DNA from: Planctomycetaceae bacterium
Lineage (GTDB): Bacteria > Planctomycetota > Planctomycetia > Planctomycetales > Planctomycetaceae
Length of the DNA: 12,158 nucleotides
Assembly (NCBI GenBank): GCA_947463775.1
Contig: CANHVD010000109.1
Span: forward strand, 1-12,158
Direction of reading: 5' to 3'
Part shown: one piece after another, positions 1 to 5,868 of the stretch
How positions within the stretch are numbered: the stretch's first letter is position 1
Layout of the letters: each line of letters begins with the position of its first letter
The notes under the pieces: model-generated
What the model saw: only the letters and a program-made list of their open reading frames with translations
Database searches by the model: none
Told to the model about the DNA's origin: nothing
Translations under genes and position numbers: made by a program

Positions 1-1
1 C

Positions 2-367
2 GGTGCCGGCGGCGGGCTCACCTGCTACATGGAGGACGGCCATCTGGTCTTTGAATACAACCTAATGATCATCGACCGATCGATCGCTCGGTCAGCAGAG
101 AAGATCTCTGCTGGCAAACACACGATTGTTGTAAACACATCGCTGAAGGCGCCAAAGGCAGGAGCACCGGCCGACATTGTGCTTTCCGTAGACGGCAAAG
201 AGATTGCTCGAACGACAGCGAAAATGACGGTCCCCGCGGCCTTCACCGCCAGCGAGAGTTTTGACGTCGGCACGGATCTCGGGTCCACAGTCTCGAGGGA
301 CTATTATGATCGACGGCCATTCAAATTCGACGGCCGCATCCGCGAAGTTCGCGTGAAACTTGATTGA
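2..367 (+). CDS. Arylsulfatase-type sulfatase, C-terminal fragment (5' end outside the window)
   Basis: The reading frame is open from the first bases of the window and ends at TGA 365-367, giving 121 visible residues. They resemble the C-terminal subdomain of arylsulfatases of the formylglycine-dependent sulfatase family: a GGGLTCYMEDGHLVFEYN stretch, then a beta-rich segment with VLSVDGKEIARTTAKMT, then SFDVGTDLGSTVS and a closing FDGRIREVRVKLD. In full-length relatives this part packs against the catalytic domain, and the active-site C/S-x-P-x-R motif lies several hundred residues upstream, so it is not visible here. Such enzymes remove sulfate from sulfated glycans or other sulfate esters, usually in the periplasm or outside the cell, and planctomycetes carry many copies. 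The ATG at position 29 is internal and not the start. The family assignment comes from motif memory. Catalytic competence and substrate cannot be judged from this fragment. Confidence 0.75.
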   Translation, partial: GAGGGLTCYMEDGHLVFEYNLMIIDRSIARSAEKISAGKHTIVVNTSLKAPKAGAPADIVLSVDGKEIARTTAKMTVPAAFTASESFDVGTDLGSTVSRDYYDRRPFKFDGRIREVRVKLD

Positions 368-616
368 CACGGTCCTTATTTGAGGCCCGATTACTGGCTA
401 ACAAAACCGCCGAAAAGAAGAGTCAGCGTTCTCTACCATATGAGTAATTCAACCGCTTCGAAGCCGCTCCGGTGGTCAGGACCGGAGTGGCTAGCTGGAC
501 GTTGCTTGACTGCTCCGGTCCGACACTCAAATGAACTCAACAAACCGATTTTTACGGTCACAGGTCGCCGTTTACAGTTCACGAGTTCCGCAGCCGAAAC
601 GATGGATGGTTTGCCC
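368..616. other. Spacer with a short perfect hairpin after the sulfatase
   Basis: No convincing gene is present in these 249 bases. A 7-bp perfect stem (CTCCGGT 467-473 with ACCGGAG 481-487, loop 474-480) is followed by another CTCCGGT at 513-519 that could pair with the same middle segment. There is no T-run, so a rho-independent terminator is not supported. The far end of the decayed transposase (minus strand) may reach into this stretch but is no longer recognisable here. Confidence 0.4.
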
Positions 617-1281
617 TCACGAAGATTCAACAATGATTGCTTTCGCCGCGCAACGGCAGAATCCAGCCTTCACGTGTTTGAATCTCCTGAGTAAGCAATA
701 GCATCGAAGTCTGCCGCTTTGGTTTTTCGGGCTGATCTCAATTGTCAATCCGCCCGTACGCGAATACGAATTGATAACGCCACCAAACTTCGAATTGCAG
801 GTCATGTCGTTGATGAGCACTATCCGCCATTCTTCTGGTGACGCAGTGAAATCTGTCGGCGCAGTGCCTTGTGAAATCCAAGCCACGGCGACAGCAAAAA
901 TACAGAAACACGAGCCGGTACACTCGACAGGTCATTTGCTGTCCACATTGGCTTGGATAGGGAATCACTTTACCAGAGTGTGTCCGTATGGATCCTGAGA
1001 GATTCGTCGCATGATCCTTTGCTACGCTTCGGGCAGGGATCGATGTCATGTTCCTTCTGGATCATCTTCATGGTCTGCCGGGAGATAGTTTTGATCCATG
1101 GTTTTCTGAATTCCCCGAGCATCCCTGTGCAGCCCCAATTGTTTTCACGGGCCAACTTCAGCACTAATTCTCGCGGTTCATCCATCGTTCGAGGTCGACC
1201 GGGTTTTGGGTCGCTGACCACCACCTTGATCAACACAGAAGCTTGATCAACACAGAAGGCAAACGCTGGCCATTCTTTCAA
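617..1281 (-). pseudogene. Decayed integrase-core (DDE, rve-type) transposase
   Basis: Read on the minus strand, three frames give consecutive pieces of one integrase-type transposase. Frame A (1281 to 970) has the pre-catalytic DNA-binding part: KPGRPRTMDEPRELVLKLAR, then NNWGCTGMLGEFRK, then TISRQTMKMIQKEHDIDPCP, ending IHTDTLW and a TAA at 972-970. The frame continues past that stop with SKPMWTAND (957-931). Near 922 similarity moves to a second frame, VYRLVFLYFCCRR. Near 888 it moves to a third, AWISQGTAPTDF, then LINDMTCNSKFGG, resembling the family's WISxxTAxP and acidic HDRDTKF segments. A 17-bp tandem duplication (1225-1258) also breaks the N-terminal frame. Intact relatives have a D,D-35-E catalytic domain that cuts and joins DNA. 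Here one stop and at least two frameshifts exclude a working protein. The 3' limit is uncertain, because similarity fades below about 690. No flanking inverted repeats were found. Confidence 0.7.
1225..1258. repeat. 17-bp perfect tandem duplication inside the transposase remnant
   Basis: The 17-base unit CTTGATCAACACAGAAG occurs twice back to back (1225-1241 and 1242-1258). Because 17 is not a multiple of three, the duplication shifts the frame of the minus-strand transposase remnant, so it is either one of the inactivating events or a later scar. The two copies are identical, which suggests it is recent. Confidence 0.9.
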
Positions 1282-1589
1282 TTCGTGGTTTTGAAGCGCG
1301 TTCGACTGTAATCCGCAGACCCAAAAAGGACTTTTTCTGAACTCAATGGATCGCCGTTTCGCACCCTGTATTGAGACAGATTCTTAAGGAACCGGATTGC
1401 TGCCCTTTACGAAAAACGATACGCTCAGTTAGACATCACAATCAAGCAATTGCCGGTGCAAATACTGCGAGCAACACAGTCCGCCATCATTGTCCGGCCG
1501 CCCCGATGCCGCTACAGCTCGCCAAGCTTCACTGCAGTTTCTGCTCTTGATCTCATAGTCTTATCCCGGTGGGCACCCGAATCTGTTGA

Positions 1590-1604
1590 CTGACATTCTG
1601 TCAG
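1590..1604. promoter_or_regulatory. Small palindrome upstream of the RTX-like gene, possible operator or mRNA hairpin
   Basis: CTGACA and TGTCAG are perfect 6-base inverted repeats around a 3-base centre, about 36 bases before the ATG at 1641 and overlapping the last bases of a TTGACT motif. The position suits an operator or a 5'-UTR hairpin. The element is short and may be chance. Confidence 0.25.
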
Positions 1605-1629
1605 ACACCTGTTTTCCAAGCGTTCTAAC

Positions 1630-1633
1630 GAGG
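1630..1633 (+). promoter_or_regulatory. Shine-Dalgarno-like GAGG before the ATG at 1641
   Basis: GAGG ends seven bases before the ATG, a normal spacing. It supports 1641 as the start. The LEPR-XLL-like motif at residues 37-43 is also at the usual distance from this start. Confidence 0.55.
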
Positions 1634-1640
1634 CGTAACA

Positions 1641-4600
1641 ATGAAATTCATGCGAGAAGCTTTCGTTCGAGTTTGGCGAGACACCCGATTTCCTCGAAGG
1701 CATCAGGCCCGAACCCGTGACAAGCTCAGACTTCTGCAGCACGAGCAGCTTGAACAACGATGCGTGCTGACTCTCCCGGCCACACAGAATTTCGCTGAGG
1801 GCGATCTGGTGGTTTATAACGGCCCGACTGTCGATTTGGTAAACGACACCCCCGCGTTTGATGCGTTCATTGATTTCGCCGGTGATGTAGATTCCTATTT
1901 CTTTGCCCCCCAGTTTACTGGAACGTACACGATTGACGTGGGCGACTTTGGAAATACCTCCGATCCTGAGGTCGCGGTTTACGTTGCCAGTACAGGGGCA
2001 CGTATTGGTTACAACGACGACGTGTCGGCGTTCAATGATGATGCGAAGTTGACTATCAATCTCACTACAGATGTTCGCTACATCATTGCCGTGGGGGATG
2101 AGCCAGCGACGACGGCGGGCAATGTTTCGATTATCGTTTCTGCCCCCCTCAGGTCGGGCTCGCTCTTATTGACCCCCGATGCCGTTGGTGACGCTTCAGC
2201 CTCAGTGGTGTTGGATGTCCCGACCGACATCGACTACTACTCGATCACGGCCCCTGCTGACGCGAACGGGGTCTTAGCAATTTCGGCAGCGGCGGCGACA
2301 TTTACTCAGCGACTGGCCCTTTTTAACTCCTCCGGGACGCTGCTCCAGGGGCCGCTTACTTCGCTCAATATCTCGAACGCGGTTCCCGGTCAGGAATACC
2401 GCATCGCGGTGTATTCAAGCAACTACGCAACCTCTGGTTCGATGGACCTGCTTGTCAACTTCGCCACTGAGCGCCCGGACATCCGCATGACGAGTGCGAC
2501 GGGTAATGGGGGCACCGGAATCGCTGTTTCGTATGAGATCGCAAACGGCAACGTAGCGCCCTTCAATATTGACATTTTTCAGTCCAATGATGGACTGATG
2601 GACAACGGCGATACGCAAATCGGCACGTTCGCTCCGGGTCCTGCTGACCGTACAGTGGGAGTTCACACGGTCAATCTGACACTCGGGAGCGGTATTACCC
2701 TGCCCGGTGCCGGAATCGCTGACCTGAATACCGACTATCGTCTGCTGTTTACTGCAGACAGTGCGAACCTTGTCGTTGAGCCCGACGTCGATCCACGGAA
2801 CGAAGATAATACGGTGGCGTTTGCAGGAGTCTATCATCAGCCTGCCGGGCCGGTGATGGCATTCGGATCGGATTCTGCCGATACCGTCACGGTCACACCC
2901 AATGGGCTCAACGTTGAATTGAAATTCGGCACCCTGAATACCGCGACTTATCCGACATCTGACGTCACGCAGTTCCGCCTGCGAGGCGCTGGTGGTGATG
3001 ATATCTTTAATTCAGGGGCCGCCAGTGCGACGATGAGCATTCCTCTTGCGATCTGGGGTGGTGCAGGTCTCGACACAATGCAGGGCGGCGATGGCAATGA
3101 CACACTCTCTGGCGGTGCCGACAATGACCTTTACGTCTTCCTGCCGTCCGAGTTGGTTGAATCCGATACGATCGAAGAAGCTCCCGGTGGCGGTCGCGAT
3201 ACGATCGACTTCAGTCAGTTGTCCACTGCCGTTACGCTGAATCTGGGAACGACGGCCGCTCAGGGCGTGAACCTGGGAAGACTATTAACGCTGACATCGT
3301 CATCAGGCATAGAAGACGCGACCGGTGGTTCTGCGGCGGATTCACTGATCGGCAATTCAAACGCCAATCAGCTGTCCGGCTTCGGCGCTGGCGATACGCT
3401 GAACGGCGGTGCCGGGAGTGATACTCTGCTTGGCGGGCAGGGTGACGACGTCTACATCTTCGGGACAGCCTCGAGTTCCGAAGTCGATGCTGTTACCGAA
3501 TTGCCGAATGAGGGCACCGATACCTTGAGTTTTGCAGGCCTGACCACAGCCGTCGTGGTGAATCTCGCGTCCACGTCGATTCAACCGGTGCATACAAATC
3601 GTACGCTAACGCTTAATTCTGCTGTTGTGATTGAGAACCTCATCGGTGGCACTGGTGCTGACACGCTGTTCGGCAACAGTCTGGTCAATACTGTGACCGG
3701 CGGTGCCGGAGACGACAAACTCATTGGTGCCGGCGGCAACGACTTTCTGCTCGGTGGAACCAATAACGACACCTATGTACTTGCTCCGGCCACCGCGGCG
3801 GAAGCAGACGAGGTGACGGAGAATGCCAATGAGGGCATCGATACTCTGAGCTTCGCATTTCTGACGACAGATGTCGTGGTGAACCTTGCAACGACGTCGA
3901 TTCAGCCTGTGCATACGAATCGCACGTTGAAGCTGAATTCCGCGACTGTCCTTGAGAACATCCTCGGCGGTAGCGGTGCTGACACGCTCTTTGGAAACAG
4001 CCTGAGCAATTCTATAAGTGGCAATGCCGGGAACGACAAACTTATTGGAGCCACTGGGGACGACTTGCTGCTTGGTGGGGCCGATAACGACACTTATGTT
4101 TTTGTTCCGACCACCATCGCCGAAGCTGATCAGGTGAGCGAGAATCTGAACGAGGGCACGGATACGTTGAGCTTTGCATTTCTGACGACAGACGTCGTGG
4201 TGAATCTCGGCTCAATCTCGGTTCAGTCGGTACATGCCAGTCGTACGTTGAAGCTGAATTCCGCGACTGTGTTTGAGAACATCCTCGGTGGTAGCGGTGC
4301 AGACACGCTGTTCGGAAATACTCTGGACAATACTCTGACTGGCAATGCCGGTGACGACAAACTTCTTGGGGCATCGGGCAGCGACGTGCTGTTCGGTGGG
4401 CCCAACAATGACACCTACATGTTTGTGCCGACTTCCACAGCCGAAGCTGATCTGGTGACGGAGAATGCGAATGAAGGCATCGACACCCTGAACTTCGCAT
4501 TTCTGACGACAGACGTCGTGGTGAATCTGGGATCGACGGCGATTCAGCCGGTGAATTTGAATCGCACGTTGAAGCTGAATTCTCTCAGTAATTTCGAAAA

Positions 4601-5066
4601 CGCGGTAGGCGGCACGGGCAGCGATACGCTGTTGGGGAATGCTATAGCAAACCGCCTGACGGGTAATCTTGGCGATAACATTCTGGTCGGTATGGAAGGT
4701 GGCGATATTCTGGAAGCGGGCAGTGGTCGCGACATCCTGATCGGCGGCCTGGGACTGGATTTATTGAAAGGTGACGCTGGGGACGACATCCTGATCGGCG
4801 GCCTGACGACGAGCGATACCAGTCTCAGCAATCTCAACACGCTTCGGACACAGTGGATCTCCGGCAATGCGTATGCAACTCGAATTACGAATCTGCGAGC
4901 GGGCGTTGGGAGTCCTGTGGTATCACTGAAGACCACGATCAACGTGCTGAACGACGCTGGTGAGGATGATGTGTTGTCCGGTGGGATTGGGACCGACTGG
5001 TTTTTCCGAGCGATCGACGATGCCATTGGTGACCTGTTCGCCGGTGAGATCATAGATCTGCTCTGA
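1641..5066 (+). CDS. LEPR-XLL-type extracellular protein with RTX-like calcium-binding repeats (1141 aa)
   Basis: This is a large planctomycete-type surface or secreted protein. Its basic N-terminus (many Arg/Lys in residues 1-35) leads to LEQRCVL (37-43), a variant of the LEPR-XLL motif that marks exported planctomycete proteins. No classical hydrophobic Sec signal is visible. Two beta-sandwich, PPC-like domains follow (about 50-169 and 172-275), then a CARDB-like domain (about 277-396). The first glycine/aspartate-rich nonapeptides are at about 471-503, for example GGAGLDTMQGGDGNDTLSGG. Five tandem 107-residue repeats begin at residues 527, 634, 741, 848 and 955. Each combines a beta segment (VVVNL...RTLKLNSA), RTX-like turns (GGSGADTLFGNS, GNAGDDKLIGA) and a DTYVF...NEGxDTLSF linker. 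The C-terminal 80 or so residues (ISGNAYATRITNL ... GGIGTDWFF) resemble the ending shared by many planctomycete RTX-like proteins. RTX turns bind calcium and fold outside the cell. An adhesive, matrix or structural role is inference, and no catalytic motif was found. Confidence 0.85.
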   Translation: MKFMREAFVRVWRDTRFPRRHQARTRDKLRLLQHEQLEQRCVLTLPATQNFAEGDLVVYNGPTVDLVNDTPAFDAFIDFAGDVDSYFFAPQFTGTYTIDVGDFGNTSDPEVAVYVASTGARIGYNDDVSAFNDDAKLTINLTTDVRYIIAVGDEPATTAGNVSIIVSAPLRSGSLLLTPDAVGDASASVVLDVPTDIDYYSITAPADANGVLAISAAAATFTQRLALFNSSGTLLQGPLTSLNISNAVPGQEYRIAVYSSNYATSGSMDLLVNFATERPDIRMTSATGNGGTGIAVSYEIANGNVAPFNIDIFQSNDGLMDNGDTQIGTFAPGPADRTVGVHTVNLTLGSGITLPGAGIADLNTDYRLLFTADSANLVVEPDVDPRNEDNTVAFAGVYHQPAGPVMAFGSDSADTVTVTPNGLNVELKFGTLNTATYPTSDVTQFRLRGAGGDDIFNSGAASATMSIPLAIWGGAGLDTMQGGDGNDTLSGGADNDLYVFLPSELVESDTIEEAPGGGRDTIDFSQLSTAVTLNLGTTAAQGVNLGRLLTLTSSSGIEDATGGSAADSLIGNSNANQLSGFGAGDTLNGGAGSDTLLGGQGDDVYIFGTASSSEVDAVTELPNEGTDTLSFAGLTTAVVVNLASTSIQPVHTNRTLTLNSAVVIENLIGGTGADTLFGNSLVNTVTGGAGDDKLIGAGGNDFLLGGTNNDTYVLAPATAAEADEVTENANEGIDTLSFAFLTTDVVVNLATTSIQPVHTNRTLKLNSATVLENILGGSGADTLFGNSLSNSISGNAGNDKLIGATGDDLLLGGADNDTYVFVPTTIAEADQVSENLNEGTDTLSFAFLTTDVVVNLGSISVQSVHASRTLKLNSATVFENILGGSGADTLFGNTLDNTLTGNAGDDKLLGASGSDVLFGGPNNDTYMFVPTSTAEADLVTENANEGIDTLNFAFLTTDVVVNLGSTAIQPVNLNRTLKLNSLSNFENAVGGTGSDTLLGNAIANRLTGNLGDNILVGMEGGDILEAGSGRDILIGGLGLDLLKGDAGDDILIGGLTTSDTSLSNLNTLRTQWISGNAYATRITNLRAGVGSPVVSLKTTINVLNDAGEDDVLSGGIGTDWFFRAIDDAIGDLFAGEIIDLL
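3219..4802 (+). repeat. Five in-frame tandem repeats with an exact 321-bp (107-codon) period
   Basis: Units start at 3219, 3540, 3861, 4182 and 4503, spaced exactly 321 bases apart. Units 3, 4 and 5 are close at DNA level: runs such as TGACGACAGA.GTCGTGGTGAA (the dot is the one differing base) and TTGAAGCTGAATT recur at the same phase. Unit 1 is clearly more diverged, and the second half of unit 5 departs from the consensus. No indels disturb the period in the first four intervals. The array encodes residues 527 to about 1054 of the protein that starts at 1641. Confidence 0.9.
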
Positions 5067-5523
5067 GAAGCACGATTTCGTGCAATCACGATTTGTCGTC
5101 CGTGCGATTCAAGTCGATGGCAGTGGCAAAAAGACGTTCCGGATGCCTGGAGAAAACAAACGTCGCGACCGTAAGGTTTGCGATTGAGATTTTGCTTGTG
5201 GCCCACATTGATTGGTTGCAATCGATGTGGTGGCGAGTTTCGATGGTGCCATTCACCCTGCACGCTCATGCTCCGCCCAAAGATGCACCTCAGTTCGGCT
5301 AGAGAGCTCGCGCGCCTTCCTGCCGCTGGTGGTTTCCGTTGACTTCAAGGTAGGCCGGGGTGTCCTGAGTATTGATGGTCTTGTGCCATATTGACATCAA
5401 CGGCGACGACGAGATTCTCTACTACGGTTCAGAGATGCTCGCAGGCCGGTCATCGACTAGTGATTGGCTCGATGGCGAATCAGGAAATGATTCCATCGAG
5501 TTCCACAATCAGGCGCTAATTAA
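5067..5523. other. Gene-poor spacer after the RTX-like gene
   Basis: I see no convincing complete gene in these 457 bases. A weak hairpin (GCACG-ATTT-CGTGC, 5070-5083) directly follows the stop codon but has no T-run. The plus frame at about 5390-5520 reads DINGDDEILYYG and later DWLDGESGNDSIEF. This faintly resembles a dockerin- or RTX-like acidic segment but cannot be assigned. It may be coding debris linked to the hydrolase remnant that follows. Confidence 0.4.
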
Positions 5524-5709
5524 GGGCTGTCTGTTGTCCACAACGGCAGCGACGGCTTCTGGCTCGCCAAAGTGGAGGCCTTTCCTGACGTCGACTTCTC
5601 GATCGTCATCATGGCGAACGCAACGCTGGGCAAGGACGGCAACGATCTGGAATCAACGGCGTTTGCGGAAATCCAGCAGCGTCTGAGGCATCGCTTTGCG
5701 AGAACATAG
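5524..5709 (+). pseudogene. C-terminal remnant of a beta-lactamase-family serine hydrolase
   Basis: The plus frame opening after TAA 5521-5523 and ending at TAG 5707-5709 reads VVHNGSDGFWLAKVEAFPD followed by VDFSIVIMANATLGKDGND and a helical end, STAFAEIQQRLRHRF. This resembles the C-terminus of class C beta-lactamase-like serine hydrolases: H-[TN]-G-S near the K-T-G-equivalent strand, a F/W-x-A strand, a D-x-D-F-x-[VI]-V strand ending in x-N, then a final helix. The rest of the enzyme (SxxK and YxN motifs) is missing upstream because the frame is closed, so this looks like a truncated relic with no start codon. Third-position base use looks coding-like. The assignment is from motif memory on about 60 residues, and a small independent gene in this frame is less likely. 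Confidence 0.5.
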
Positions 5710-5799
5710 GCATCTGCGCAAGTCTGGATAGGCGTTGCCTTGCCGTCAGGAATAAACGCACCTTTTTAGCCATTCCCTCCGCCAAAGGCGTCGGGCCAG

Positions 5800-5829
5800 A
5801 CCGAGACCTTACCCCAACCGAGACCTTAC
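5800..5829. repeat. Short direct repeat with 17-bp period
   Basis: ACCGAGACCTTAC occurs at 5800-5812 and again at 5817-5829, giving a 17-base period. It lies between the hydrolase remnant and the 3' end of the outer-membrane efflux gene. No function is suggested. It may be a slippage duplication. Confidence 0.6.
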
Positions 5830-5868
5830 AAAGACGAGAACGGTTTGGCCCTGGTCTCTGGTATCGTT

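Larger units (their letters stand above)
1282..1640. other. Gene-free leader region upstream of the large RTX-like protein
   Basis: No coding sequence is supported in these 359 bases. The region should contain the promoter of the gene starting at 1641. A TTGACT at 1586-1591 could be a -35 element, but the hexamer at the right distance (CTGTTT, 1609-1614) is a poor -10, so no promoter is called. A 15-base palindrome, CTGACA-TTC-TGTCAG, lies at 1590-1604. A GAGG Shine-Dalgarno-like motif lies at 1630-1633. Confidence 0.5.

Noticed and set aside
380..694. Plus-strand open frame of 104 codons after the sulfatase
   Set aside because: There is no Shine-Dalgarno, no motif and an unnatural composition, and it runs into the region of the minus-strand transposase relic.
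2415..2837. Minus-strand open frame of 140 codons
   Set aside because: It lies wholly within the coding sequence of the large plus-strand protein and shows no recognisable motif.
3219..4802. Regular repeat array as a possible CRISPR or other non-coding array
   Set aside because: The 321-bp units are in frame and encode recognisable RTX-like turns, and there are no short repeats with unique spacers.
5070..5083. Hairpin right after the RTX-like gene as a terminator
   Set aside because: The stem is only five base pairs and no T-run follows.
4544..5269. Long minus-strand open frame (241 codons) over the end of the RTX-like gene
   Set aside because: It is antisense to the tandem repeats. Its Pro/Ser-rich, repetitive translation is the mirror of the Gly/Asp repeats, and several similar frames recur with the repeat period.
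5372..5686. Plus-strand open frame of 104 codons
   Set aside because: Its second half (SKWRPF-like, then Ser/Arg/Thr-rich) is the out-of-frame shadow of the hydrolase remnant at 5524-5709.
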